A DNA stretch of 32,039 nt from Dolichospermum sp. FACHB-1091 (GCF_014697585.1 NZ_JACJSB010000044.1:1-32039), one strand, 5' to 3'. Shown: positions 8,104-16,654, numbered from the stretch's first letter. Notes: a model not told the origin generated them from the sequence alone. Translations and numbers: made by a program.

Positions 8104-8254
8104 AGAAAATTATTAATGAAAATTATTAATGTAAGTTGCTAGTTAGGTAAATTGTCAGAATCAGGATGTCTAGGATTAAAGGATGAACAGGATGAAACCA
8201 GAGCTTTTATTACCAATTACCCATTACCAGCCTCAATGAGATAACTAGCAACTT
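8104..8254. repeat. Intergenic repeat region upstream of the peroxidase with 13-bp inverted repeats
   Basis: A tandem pair of a 13-base unit (aaaattattaatg) lies at about 8105-8131. AAGTTGCTAGTTA (8133-8145) is matched by its exact reverse complement TAACTAGCAACTT (8242-8254), and the 96 bases between contain a 'ggattaaaggatgaacaggat'-like string common in Nostocales intergenic DNA. It may be a small non-autonomous element. It lies between the 3' end of dnaX and the start of the peroxidase gene, so it could influence the peroxidase promoter. Confidence 0.5.
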
Positions 8255-8278
8255 GGGTTATTTACAAATATCATTTTT

Positions 8279-10198
8279 TCAAGTATATTCATCATCAACA
8301 TAAGATTCATATATCTCATGGGTTTCAGTAGAAGTAACAGAATCCCCCAGGTGGAAACTATCATCTGTTATACGAATAATTTCTCCAGAAAAGAATTTAG
8401 CCAGACTTTCCGCAGCTTTAACTACACCATCATGATCCCAGTTTGATGAAGGTGCTGGTACTGGTGGAGAAGAAATAGTTTGTACTGGTGCTGTGTTGGT
8501 AACAACAGGCTGAGTTTTGATAAGTGCCGGTGGTGGTGTGGATACTGTAGATACTGGCTGTGGTGCGACTGTGGGAGGCTGTGGTGTGGGTTGGAGAGAT
8601 ATAGGTTCGGGTGTTTGTTGAACGGGAGGCGAATTTTGCCCTGGTGGATTTCTTCTCGTTGATGTAACATTTGCGCCAGTAGCTTTTTCCAGAGTGACTT
8701 GTATTTCCTGCTGGAATGTTTGTCTAAATGCTGTAGTAATCACAGGTACATAAGATCTCACTTTGTCATACCAAACTGCTTTTACCCCTACACGGGCCAT
8801 AGAACCGTTGAACTCAATTAAATGGCACATTTGCCCTAGTAGTGCCTGGGTGGGTAGCTGTTGAATATGTCCACGCACTTGTTGCCAAAGTTGTGTTAAG
8901 TCGTATTGTGAATCTTCTCTAATTGGCTCTACTGGTGCTGGTACGGATAAAGGTTCTGGGACTGGTGGTGGGAAATTAACAGGTGAATTGTGATTTGTGG
9001 GCGGATATGCCGGTGCAGGGGCGACGGGAGGGTAAACTGGGGTTACAGGAGTTGTATTAACTCGCTGGGAAATATTTTGGGAAATATTTGCCGTTTGGAT
9101 TTGAATATTGGCGCTGGGTAATAATCCCAGTAATGTTACTTCTAACCATAACCGGGGTTGAGTGGTGTTTTTTATTTGTACTTCAGCCGTTCTCAGGTGT
9201 TGTTGTCCCAGTAGGATGGTACTAGTATCGAATTTTTGGGCAAAGTTGACTAATGATGTCCAGGTTGACTGGGTACAGGTAACTAAATCTTGACGACTGG
9301 GGGCGGTTTTCGCTATCAGGAAATCCCGGTAAAAAGCGGCGAGATTTTGGAGAATTATTAGGGGTTCTCTACCTCTATCTAGGATTTTTCGGGTAAAGTC
9401 TAATACTATCTCTGCCTGATCTTGACTGATGGCTTCTAATAGCCCCAGTAAGTCTTTTTCACTGACTGAACCCACCAAATCCCAAACTTTATCCGGTGTC
9501 ACTTCTCCATTGACTAATGCTAATTGATCTAGTAAACTTTCTGCATCTCTTAATCCCCCTTGGGCAATTTGTCCTACCAATGTCAAAGATTCATGGGAAA
9601 TATTAATATTTTCTTGGGAGGCAATGTGAGTTAGATGTTTTACCATGGACTCTAGTTGAATCCGCCTAAAATCAAACCTTTGACAACGAGAAATAATTGT
9701 TGGTAACACTCTTTGTGGGTCTGTTGTCGCTAGAACAAAAACAACGTGCTTAGGTGGTTCTTCTAGGGTTTTAAGTAATGCATTGAAGGCTGCGGTACTT
9801 AACATATGGCATTCATCAATGACATAAACTTTATACCGACACTGCATGGGAGCAAATTGCGCCCTTTCAATCAGTTCCCGAATATTATCAACACCAGTAT
9901 TACTAGCAGCGTCAATTTCAATCACATCTGTAGAATAGCCTTTAGTAATTCCCTGACAAATTTCGCAAACCCCGCAGGGTTGGGGTGTGGGTTGGTTACC
10001 TTGCAGACAATTGAGAGATTTAGCCAAAATTCTCGCACTAGAAGTTTTTCCTGTACCTCTGGGGCCAGTGAACAAATAAGCAGGGGCGATTTTTGCTGAA
10101 AGAATAGCATTAGTTAGGGTAGTAGCGATCGCTTCCTGACCCACCAGTTCAGCAAAACTTTTTGGCCGATACTTGTGGTGCAGCGGTTCGTAAGACAT
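8279..10198 (-). CDS. dnaX: DNA polymerase III subunit gamma/tau
   Basis: Clamp-loader ATPase of the replicative polymerase, 639 residues. The start MSYEPLHHKYRPKSF is canonical. Walker A GPRGTGKT is at 45-52, zinc-binding Cys are at 64, 75, 78 and 81 (CLQGN...CGVCEIC), Walker B VIDECH at 126-131 and sensor-1 SRCQRFDF at 170-177. Domain III is followed by a Pro/Gln/Thr/Val-rich linker (about 370-430 and 530-590) and a tau-type C-terminal region. There is no intein, although some cyanobacterial dnaX genes carry one. I saw no strong A-rich slippery heptamer that would point to programmed frameshifting to gamma. The gene is transcribed alone, divergent from the gene at 10330. Confidence 0.97.
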   Translation of the reverse strand: MSYEPLHHKYRPKSFAELVGQEAIATTLTNAILSAKIAPAYLFTGPRGTGKTSSARILAKSLNCLQGNQPTPQPCGVCEICQGITKGYSTDVIEIDAASNTGVDNIRELIERAQFAPMQCRYKVYVIDECHMLSTAAFNALLKTLEEPPKHVVFVLATTDPQRVLPTIISRCQRFDFRRIQLESMVKHLTHIASQENINISHESLTLVGQIAQGGLRDAESLLDQLALVNGEVTPDKVWDLVGSVSEKDLLGLLEAISQDQAEIVLDFTRKILDRGREPLIILQNLAAFYRDFLIAKTAPSRQDLVTCTQSTWTSLVNFAQKFDTSTILLGQQHLRTAEVQIKNTTQPRLWLEVTLLGLLPSANIQIQTANISQNISQRVNTTPVTPVYPPVAPAPAYPPTNHNSPVNFPPPVPEPLSVPAPVEPIREDSQYDLTQLWQQVRGHIQQLPTQALLGQMCHLIEFNGSMARVGVKAVWYDKVRSYVPVITTAFRQTFQQEIQVTLEKATGANVTSTRRNPPGQNSPPVQQTPEPISLQPTPQPPTVAPQPVSTVSTPPPALIKTQPVVTNTAPVQTISSPPVPAPSSNWDHDGVVKAAESLAKFFSGEIIRITDDSFHLGDSVTSTETHEIYESYVDDEYT

Positions 10199-10329
10199 GG
10201 AGACAGGTTTAAATCCGTATATCCCAGGTAAATTAAGGGTTTCACCATTCTAACAAGTTATGGCATTTTCCCATTTCCTTGCCACCGTACTAGTCACTGA
10301 CATCGTTAAAATTTGAAGAAGCAACATCA

Positions 10330-10989
10330 ATGGTGCCGCAGATGCTCAAGCAACTAATTCAATGGATCAAAAAATTTTTCCGGCGCTTGTTTGCTGGTAA
10401 ACAAAATCTCACCCCCGCTGGAGAACAAGTTCCAAAATCAGTAGCACCACCCCTGAGTGATACAGATTTAGAATTTCTATTTACAGAACTTTTAGAAGGG
10501 GTCCATCAAGTCAAGGGACAAACCTGGACACAAAAATGGCTAGATAATCTTGAGCATCGTGTCAGCACGGAGCGCTGGTTAGAATGGTTAAATCGGTTTG
10601 GGGAAAGATTATTAGCATCCTCTAGACCTCATCATGAATTAGCAGTTAGACTAGTTCAACTTGGTGAATTGAGAGTTGGGGAAATCAGTAATCTGTCCTA
10701 CGATATAGGTATGAAAATATTAACGCGCAATCCGGGAGAGCCAATTTGGGAATATGACGGACCAGATATAGTACAAAATAATCCTTCAATAGCAACCAAA
10801 ACGGAGGAAGAACTAACGACAGAAGAATACAAAACTGTTACCCTAGATGAGTTACTCATGATGTTGCAAGATGATGAAAACCTATGTCAGCAAGTTGCTG
10901 AACAACTAGGGATGGAAACAGATAATCCAGAAGAAATTATTCAAGCCTTGGTTAATCAGTATCATGAAGCTAATAAATCTTCTGTATAA
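10330..10989 (+). CDS. Conserved cyanobacterial protein, short paralogue of the N-terminal domain of the next gene
   Basis: A 219-residue protein with no domain name I recognise. Residues about 42-133 (LSDTDLEFLFTELLEGVHQ through NLSYDIGMKIL) align closely with residues about 38-132 of the product of the next gene, including the shared runs LEFLF, ELLEGVHQ, LGEL and SNLSYDIG. The first 25 residues are basic and amphipathic (IKKFFRRLFAGK), possibly for membrane or partner contact. The acidic C-terminal third (TEEELTTEEY, then a helical segment) is unique to this copy. A second ATG at 10342 lines up with the start of the paralogue, including an upstream 'gcag', and may be the true start. The pair probably arose by tandem duplication, with the second copy gaining or keeping TPR-CHAT modules. 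Confidence 0.8.
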   Translation: MVPQMLKQLIQWIKKFFRRLFAGKQNLTPAGEQVPKSVAPPLSDTDLEFLFTELLEGVHQVKGQTWTQKWLDNLEHRVSTERWLEWLNRFGERLLASSRPHHELAVRLVQLGELRVGEISNLSYDIGMKILTRNPGEPIWEYDGPDIVQNNPSIATKTEEELTTEEYKTVTLDELLMMLQDDENLCQQVAEQLGMETDNPEEIIQALVNQYHEANKSSV

Positions 10990-11095
10990 TCAGGATGAGT
11001 GATGGGAAGAGTTTCTGACTCCATCTCCTGATTACTAATCTCAATGACTAAGTTTTATTTAATTATGTAAATACAAGTATTATTACATAATTGAC

Positions 11096-11124
11096 TTGAG
11101 ATTTTGTAGTTTATTCAGTAAAAT
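11096..11124 (+). promoter_or_regulatory. Candidate sigma-70-type promoter for the TPR-CHAT gene
   Basis: TTGAGA (11096-11101) and TAAAAT (11119-11124) are separated by exactly 17 bases. Transcription would begin near 11131, downstream of the TTG at 11096, which supports the ATG at 11165 as the real start of the next gene. Confidence 0.45.
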
Positions 11125-11164
11125 AGCTACAATCGAGGCGAAAGAAAATCCAATAAAGTGGCAG

Positions 11165-14053
11165 ATGTTCAGATGGCTCTTGCAATGGCTTAACAAATTT
11201 TTACAGTACACCCTTGGCGGTCTTCGGATCAGTAATCCCCAGACTAGTCAAGGCCGTCTGGTGGCAGATCAGCTACCGGAACTTACGAATGCGGATCTAG
11301 AGTTTTTATTTAACGAACTGCTGGAAGGAGTGCATCAAGCACGAGGACAACAGTGGGCTTTGAAGTATTTACAGCGGATGGAACCGCGAATTACTCTTGA
11401 CCGTTGGCTAGATTGGCTGTTGATATTTGGCGACAAATTACTGGCCTCTTCTGCACCTAATCATGAGCTAGTCAAACGGATGGTGCAGTTGGGTGAGTTA
11501 GGTATTGGTGAGGTTAGTAACCTGTCCTATGATATTGGAATTCAGCTATTGTGGCGCAACATGAACCAGGATCATGATCGCAGGCAAAAGTTACAGGAAG
11601 AGGACTTAGGTAGTCCCAGTCAGGAATTTCTCCGCGAATTTGGTGAACTACTATGGGAATATCAAGAAGTGGATGCTATTACAAACCAATCCGTATCCCA
11701 AATGATTGAGGATCTGTTGACTAATTCTTCTTTGGAGTTAACTGGTGAGTCTTTGTCCAAAAATATTGTCGAGAACAACCCTAAGACAGAAAGTAAGTAT
11801 CCGAGTTACAACTATACAATTCAGAACAATGTTAAGGATAAGGAAGTATTTGCAGAGGCATTAGCTCCCCAGGAGGAAAGCTGGAATCAGTCTTTGATGA
11901 TAGACCCGCAGTTAGCACTTACTTTAAATGAGTTGATAGTGCGGTTGGAGCAAAGCGCCCATCTTGTTCAGCAGTTAACTTCAGATTTGGCAATTCGTGA
12001 TAGTCAGATTGTTAAGCAACCAAAATCACAAATCATTGTTGCTAATCGGGCGGAAACTTTGTTTTACCAAGGGTTACAGTTGGCTAAATCTGGGGATTTA
12101 TTAACTGCTTTGGCTTTGTATGAAGGAGCTAGTAAACTACAACCTCAAGCTTATGAATATTGGTTTCATCAGGGCTTGACACTATTTTACTTACACCGAT
12201 GGACTGAGGCGATTGCCGCTTATGATCAAGTGCTGGCACTTAAACCGGATTTCTACAAAGTTTGGTATAGTCGGGGCTGTATTCTCTGCGAATTGGGAGA
12301 CTTTGATGCGGCTATTACTGCTTTAGATCAAGCGATCACTATTGAGCCAGATTACCAAGAAGCTTGGTCTATTAGGGGCTTTGCCTTACTGAAGTTGGGT
12401 TTAATCAGGGAAGCGATAACTAGTTATGATCAAGCTATCAAGCTACAACCTGAAGACGTAGAAGCTTGGTACTACCGAGGCGTAGCCTTAGCTGTGGGAG
12501 AACAATATCCAGAAGCAATTGCTAGTTATGATCAAGCCATCAAGCTACAACCTGACTATCATGAGGTGTGGATTGACCGGGGTGTGGTGCTATTTAATTT
12601 ACAAAAATGGTTAGAAGCTATTGAGTCTTGGGATCAAGCCCTTTATATTCAACCTGAATTTTATTTGGCCTGGTACAACCGAGGTGTGTCCTTTGAAAAT
12701 CTAGGTCGTCGTGAAGATGCGATCGCCTCCTATCAAAAAGCCATAGCTATTAAGCCTGATTTTCAACCGGCTTGGTATAATCAAGCTATTGCCCTGTTTT
12801 ACTTAGAACTTTTCGTCCAAGCTATTTACTGTTATGACAGTGCTTTACAAATTAAACTGGACTATTGGGAAGCTTGGCTAGGTCGTGGTGCGGCTGTTGG
12901 TAGTCTAAGCCCTGAGCAATCATCACTGATTGTAGCTAGTAACATTTCTCGCTCCAATTCCAGCCTCAATTTAGGCGGTTATGAGGGCAAGTTAGCAAGT
13001 TATCAAGAGGGTTTAAAACAGCTTCGTCCAGATACGCACCCAGAAGGTTGGGGAAGATTACATATAGCTATCGGTAATACTTATTATGAGCAAGGGAAAA
13101 AAGAAGTTACACCCCGTGATTATTGGCATCACGCCATATCTGAATACCAATTGGCACTATCCACTCTCACACCGGAAGATTTTCCAGAATTGCATCTAGA
13201 AATTTTGCAATCTCTTAGTAAGGTGCTTGTTTGTTTGGGAAAAACAAAAACTGCACAAGAATTTCAAACATGGGGGATTGAATTATTAAAACAATTACTA
13301 ACTCACCCCACTCGTGCTGATGAAAGCAAAAAACAACTGGTGCTAAAATTCGCAGGTTTGGCACAATTAGCAGTTGATTTAGCTGTAAGTACAGGAGACT
13401 TAGTAGAAGCTTGGGAAATTGCTGAACAGGGTAAAAATAATTGTTTACAGTGGTTAATTTCTGATGTTAATCATCACGTTCATTCTGTAAAATATACGTC
13501 CATTCAACAATTGCTTAATCCCTCTACAGCCATAATTTATTGGCATCTTAGTCCAGCAGCCTTACACACATTTATTATCAAAGATCAAGCACCATCTCCT
13601 ATTGCCTTACTTACTCCCATACAAGATATAGAAGCAATTCCCGAAGCAGTATGGCGCTTAATTCAATTTGAGAATTGGTTAGGAGATTGGCAACAATCCC
13701 CTACACTGTCAAAACTGTTAGAGTTGCAAAATATCTTGAATATTTTCACAATTACTCAAGAACTAGAAGGAGTAGATACCATAATCTTAATTCCTCACCG
13801 TGATTTGTATAAATTACCTTTGCATAGTTTATTTAATTTGCCTTTATCTTCAGTATCTTCTCGATCAATGGTCAATTATAATATTACTTATTTACCTAGT
13901 GTAGTTATGGGTATTGATTTACAATCTCAGTCGTTCTCACCTTCTAATCAAAATAATAGTAGTAAGGTTTATCCTCTACTCAAATTTGATGAGTTAGCCG
14001 AGGAAATAGTAAGCGAAACTTTTGCTATTTCTAAAGATTTTCTCAGTTATTAG
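11165..14053 (+). CDS. TPR protein with N-terminal paralogous domain and truncated CHAT domain
   Basis: About 962 residues from the ATG at 11165. An upstream in-frame TTG at 11096 is rejected, since homology with the neighbour begins at MFRWLLQWLNKF. Order: N-terminal domain shared with the 10330 gene (about 38-132); linker; roughly eight TPRs (about 290-580) with the pattern AWYNRG...AI.SYDQAIKLQP; a helical region; then the start of a CHAT (caspase-like) domain with VDTIILIPHRDLYKLPLHSLF around residue 870. The reading frame stops shortly after LLKFDELAEEIVSETF. The catalytic half, where CHAT proteases carry the His and Cys residues (typically a CHG and an LSACxT-like motif), is absent. HetF of Anabaena has TPR plus CHAT, but I cannot equate this protein with it. 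As it stands it is probably a non-proteolytic scaffold or a decaying gene. Downstream lies a palindromic repeat. Confidence 0.85.
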   Translation: MFRWLLQWLNKFLQYTLGGLRISNPQTSQGRLVADQLPELTNADLEFLFNELLEGVHQARGQQWALKYLQRMEPRITLDRWLDWLLIFGDKLLASSAPNHELVKRMVQLGELGIGEVSNLSYDIGIQLLWRNMNQDHDRRQKLQEEDLGSPSQEFLREFGELLWEYQEVDAITNQSVSQMIEDLLTNSSLELTGESLSKNIVENNPKTESKYPSYNYTIQNNVKDKEVFAEALAPQEESWNQSLMIDPQLALTLNELIVRLEQSAHLVQQLTSDLAIRDSQIVKQPKSQIIVANRAETLFYQGLQLAKSGDLLTALALYEGASKLQPQAYEYWFHQGLTLFYLHRWTEAIAAYDQVLALKPDFYKVWYSRGCILCELGDFDAAITALDQAITIEPDYQEAWSIRGFALLKLGLIREAITSYDQAIKLQPEDVEAWYYRGVALAVGEQYPEAIASYDQAIKLQPDYHEVWIDRGVVLFNLQKWLEAIESWDQALYIQPEFYLAWYNRGVSFENLGRREDAIASYQKAIAIKPDFQPAWYNQAIALFYLELFVQAIYCYDSALQIKLDYWEAWLGRGAAVGSLSPEQSSLIVASNISRSNSSLNLGGYEGKLASYQEGLKQLRPDTHPEGWGRLHIAIGNTYYEQGKKEVTPRDYWHHAISEYQLALSTLTPEDFPELHLEILQSLSKVLVCLGKTKTAQEFQTWGIELLKQLLTHPTRADESKKQLVLKFAGLAQLAVDLAVSTGDLVEAWEIAEQGKNNCLQWLISDVNHHVHSVKYTSIQQLLNPSTAIIYWHLSPAALHTFIIKDQAPSPIALLTPIQDIEAIPEAVWRLIQFENWLGDWQQSPTLSKLLELQNILNIFTITQELEGVDTIILIPHRDLYKLPLHSLFNLPLSSVSSRSMVNYNITYLPSVVMGIDLQSQSFSPSNQNNSSKVYPLLKFDELAEEIVSETFAISKDFLSY

Positions 14054-14101
14054 GAGGGAATAGGTAGACTTCGCTTGTGTAGTAGAGAATTATATTCGCT
14101 G

Positions 14102-14295
14102 AAAACTTTTTAAACATCTTTTAAGAGGTTGTTTGAAAAGTATTATATGAAACCCATAATCTCCAAAAACCTAACCCCCCTCCCCCCCTTCCCTGGTAGG
14201 GAAGGGGGGTTTTAAAGCCTCTCCCCTGGTAGGGGAGAGGTTTGGAGGGGGGTCTGTTTACACATTAAAAACTTTTTAAACATCTTTTAAGAGGT
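14102..14295. repeat. 28-bp direct repeat pair flanking a three-hairpin palindromic element
   Basis: The same 28 bases occur at 14102-14129 and 14268-14295 (offset 166). Between them, ACCCCCCTCC (14174-14183) pairs with GGAGGGGGGT (14244-14253), enclosing two perfect hairpins with GGT loops: a 12-bp stem 14183-14194/14198-14209 and a 10-bp stem 14218-14227/14231-14240. This would form a three-way junction in DNA or RNA. It sits between the truncated CHAT gene and the convergent cobK, so it could also act as a bidirectional terminator. Confidence 0.8.
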
Positions 14296-14336
14296 AAGAG
14301 GGGAAAAATTTTTTACTAATGACTAATGGCCAAATT

Positions 14337-15086
14337 TTACAAAATAGCCAACTTGCTCAAAAGCCATTGCACAGCAGTTTCCACATCTGGAACTTGTTCT
14401 CCTGGGGGTACAGGTGGACGATTTACCATCAGAACCTTTATCCCTAATTTGCGGGCGGCGATAATTTTAGGATATGTGGCACTACCACCGCTGTTTTTGC
14501 TGACAATACAATCTATATTGTATTTGAGTAAAATTTCCTGTTCCTTTTCCAAATTAAAGGGACCGCGATCGCGGATAATCAAACCTGGTGGTACTATAAC
14601 ATCAGGATTTGGTGGATCAATCATCCGCATTAAAAACCAAATTTCTCGTAAATTGGAAAAAGTAGCAATTTCTTGCCTACCAATTGTTAGAAATACTCGT
14701 TTAGCTTGATTTGATAATGCTGCGGCGGCGTCCAGATTATTTTCCACTTCTAACCAGTTATCACCCTCTAGTTTTTCCCAGGGTGGACGAATTACCATTA
14801 ATCGAGGAATACCGACTTCCTGTGCAGCAGCAGCAGCATTTTGAGAAATCTGATCAGCGAAAGGATGAGTAGCATCAATTAATATATCAATGTGCATTTC
14901 TCGTAGATAACTAGCTAATCCTGATGCACCACCAAAACCGCCAATCCTTACATTGCCAAGGGGAATAACAGGTTTACGGGTACTACCAGCTAAAGAGGCG
15001 ATAGCTTCAATACAGGAAATATTTGATACTTTAGCAGCTAACTCGGTTGCATCACCAATTCCACCTAAAATTAAAACGCGCAACAT
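14337..15086 (-). CDS. cobK/cbiJ: Precorrin-6A / cobalt-precorrin-6A reductase
   Basis: A 249-residue NAD(P)H-dependent reductase of corrin-ring (vitamin B12/pseudocobalamin) synthesis. Family features: N-terminal dinucleotide-binding LILGGIGDATELA, the signature DATHPFADQISQNAA near 93-107, RPPWEKL, and a C-terminal SKNSGGSATYPKIIAAR followed by VLMVNRPPVPPG. The ATG at 15086 (MLRVLILGG) is chosen over the TTG two codons upstream. Length is normal for the family. No other cob gene is adjacent, so it stands outside a cobalamin operon here. It is convergent with the TPR-CHAT gene and preceded on its own strand by the hypothetical gene at 15120, 33 bases away, so the two may be cotranscribed. 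Confidence 0.92.
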   Translation of the reverse strand: MLRVLILGGIGDATELAAKVSNISCIEAIASLAGSTRKPVIPLGNVRIGGFGGASGLASYLREMHIDILIDATHPFADQISQNAAAAAQEVGIPRLMVIRPPWEKLEGDNWLEVENNLDAAAALSNQAKRVFLTIGRQEIATFSNLREIWFLMRMIDPPNPDVIVPPGLIIRDRGPFNLEKEQEILLKYNIDCIVSKNSGGSATYPKIIAARKLGIKVLMVNRPPVPPGEQVPDVETAVQWLLSKLAIL

Positions 15087-15119
15087 ATTCAAAATACTAT
15101 CACCTGTCTGATTTAATAA

Positions 15120-15713
15120 CTAATGTTGATTAAGACTAGATTCTAGAGTTTTAACTTGGTTTTGTAATTTCTCCACAGTTTGTAAATGAGATTGTTGTAA
15201 TGAAACCAATAACCAAATAGAACTACCAATAAACATTGTCATCACAGCTATCAAAAGACTTATTAACAATTTCACCTGAAAATTAAGACGTTTGACCTGA
15301 TTTTTATCTATAATCTGGGAACTAGCGGCTATATTTTTAGTTTCATTTTCTACTAATACTTCTATTTTTGGTGCTTCCTCTTTAGGAAATGCAACTTTAC
15401 TTTTTAGCCATCCAGTAATCAACTGAGGACAATTATTTTTAACCCATTTCCAGGCCAATATTTTGATCACTGGTTTAGATATTTTAGTAGCAAATTTCAG
15501 GGTTTTATTAAGAGTTCCCAACTGAAATTTTTGGTTAATTAAATTTGTTATACCGATATCATAGAGACAATCTATAATTAACTTAATTGTCATTTCCTCA
15601 TTATAAACTAAAGTTTTTATCAATACAAGTACCTCATTCATCAATTTTTCTTCTCGGTCTTTTTCTGGAGAATGTTCTGTTGAATCCTTTGATATTTTTA
15701 CTGATTTAGTCAT
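15120..15713 (-). CDS. Hypothetical single-pass membrane protein with C-terminal coiled coil
   Basis: A 197-residue protein I do not recognise. A charged N-terminus (SPEKDREEK) is followed by a mostly helical domain with a KTLKFATKISKPVIKILAWKW-like stretch, a Lys/Glu-rich linker, one clear transmembrane helix around residues 148-170 (LLISLLIAVMTMFIGSSIWLL) and a short C-terminal coiled coil (VEKLQNQVKTLESSL). It is likely anchored in the plasma or thylakoid membrane by the single helix. The ATG at 15713 is a clear start. It lies upstream of cobK on the same strand with a 33-base gap, but nothing links its function to cobalamin. Confidence 0.7.
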   Translation of the reverse strand: MTKSVKISKDSTEHSPEKDREEKLMNEVLVLIKTLVYNEEMTIKLIIDCLYDIGITNLINQKFQLGTLNKTLKFATKISKPVIKILAWKWVKNNCPQLITGWLKSKVAFPKEEAPKIEVLVENETKNIAASSQIIDKNQVKRLNFQVKLLISLLIAVMTMFIGSSIWLLVSLQQSHLQTVEKLQNQVKTLESSLNQH

Positions 15714-15883
15714 ATTTTCAGTTGAGGTATATAGCAGAGAACAGGAAGGATCAGGGAACAGAGTTAAAACTCCTTTGGTGTATAGTTTTTATGTAAATTT
15801 TGTATTTCATTTAAGTTCATAATGATTTCATATTTAGCCAAAATTACCTGACTTTCATCTCCTTTTTGAGTAAGTTTTTGAAA

Positions 15884-15938
15884 TACGTGGAGCGGGAATT
15901 TTATATACAGCACTCATTCATCCGCAATTCTCCACGTA
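15884..15938. repeat. Spaced 9-bp inverted repeat in the 15714-16009 gap
   Basis: TACGTGGAG (15884-15892) and CTCCACGTA (15930-15938) are exact reverse complements 37 bases apart. This could be a long-looped hairpin or a bipartite site. Nothing else was recognised in the 296-base gap between the hypothetical gene and the toxin gene. Confidence 0.4.
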
Positions 15939-16009
15939 AATTTTCGCCTTATCCCCTTTTTACGGGTAAAGAATCAGAATCAAGATGAAGCGTAACTTTG
16001 AATTACTTA

Positions 16010-16354
16010 TCACCCTGGTAGATCTAACGCAATTAATAAAGCTTGTTCCAGATGTGCCATGACAACTTCAGAAAGTACACCTCTTAATCGCAAAAAGCGG
16101 GTCTTAGATAATACCCGCACCTGATCTGCCATTGCGATCGAGTCCTTCTTGAGACCGCCATCTGGTGCTAAAATTAAAACTTGAGTGGGGTAAACTCGCT
16201 TCCCGTCTTGATAGGTGGTACAAGGTACTGCTAAAACTACTGGGCTGGATAGATTAATCACATCACGACTAACAATAATCACTGGACGAGTTCCTCCTTG
16301 TTCTGAGCCTTCAGTCGTTTCTAAACGAGCATCATACACCTCACCCCTTCTCAT
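16010..16354 (-). CDS. MazF/PemK-type mRNA interferase toxin
   Basis: About 114 residues of the MazF/PemK endoribonuclease family, which cleave single-stranded mRNA and arrest growth when free of antitoxin. Visible features: N-terminal RRGEVYDARLE, the conserved QGGTRPVIIVS (Arg-Pro-hydrophobic-Val) and SPVVLAVPCTT strand-loop, DQVRVLSKTRFL and the C-terminal LEQALLIALDL helix. The start is taken at the ATG whose last two bases and the next base form the TGA stop of the antitoxin gene (16351-16354, ATGA overlap). The longer frame from 16387 has no support. Tight coupling to an upstream antitoxin is classic type II toxin-antitoxin arrangement. Confidence 0.9.
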   Translation of the reverse strand: MRRGEVYDARLETTEGSEQGGTRPVIIVSRDVINLSSPVVLAVPCTTYQDGKRVYPTQVLILAPDGGLKKDSIAMADQVRVLSKTRFLRLRGVLSEVVMAHLEQALLIALDLPG

Positions 16355-16626
16355 CTTGGAGATTCCCCTAACTGCAACGCCTCCCACTGGGCTGTAGCAA
16401 ATTCTACCTCTAGTTTTAGGACTTCAGCCTGATAATCTGGATCATTAGCCATTTCTGCCAATGCGGCATCAATTTCAGAGCGCTTTTGTATGGCTAGTTC
16501 CCTTCGTAAAGCCTGGGCGACAAAATCATTACGATTTTTGGCTTTTCCTTCCATAACCGCTTTATCTGTGGCTTCTAGGAGTTCTCTGGGAATGGTTAAC
16601 GTCGTGCGAACGGTTTCTGTTTTCAT
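16351..16626 (-). CDS. Ribbon-helix-helix (CopG/MazE-like) antitoxin
   Basis: A 91-residue protein. Residues 5-45 fit a ribbon-helix-helix DNA-binding fold: a beta-strand VRTTLTIPREL, then two helices LEATDKAVMEG and RNDFVAQALRREL. The C-terminal half is acidic (DAALAEMANDPDYQAEVLKLEVEF region) and would wrap the toxin. It is first in the operon and overlaps the toxin gene by the ATGA junction. Such antitoxins normally autorepress their promoter with the toxin. It is likely unstable and neutralises the MazF-type toxin. Confidence 0.88.
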   Translation of the reverse strand: MKTETVRTTLTIPRELLEATDKAVMEGKAKNRNDFVAQALRRELAIQKRSEIDAALAEMANDPDYQAEVLKLEVEFATAQWEALQLGESPR

Positions 16627-16654
16627 GGCGCGTTCATTATTTTGATGACTGAAG

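Noticed and set aside
8279-10198. Intein or programmed frameshift in dnaX
   Set aside because: The Walker and zinc regions are continuous with no inserted splicing motifs, and no strong A-rich slippery heptamer with a following stem was found.
11096-11164. TTG start extending the TPR-CHAT protein by 23 residues
   Set aside because: Homology with the neighbouring paralogue begins at the ATG at 11165, and a promoter-like pair overlaps the proposed extension.
11165-14053. Calling this gene hetF
   Set aside because: TPR plus CHAT is shared by many cyanobacterial proteins, the catalytic half is missing, and the N-terminal domain is not one I associate with HetF.
16010-16387. Longer MazF frame starting at 16387
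   Set aside because: The ATGA overlap with the antitoxin stop at 16351-16354 and the conserved RRGEVY start favour the shorter protein.
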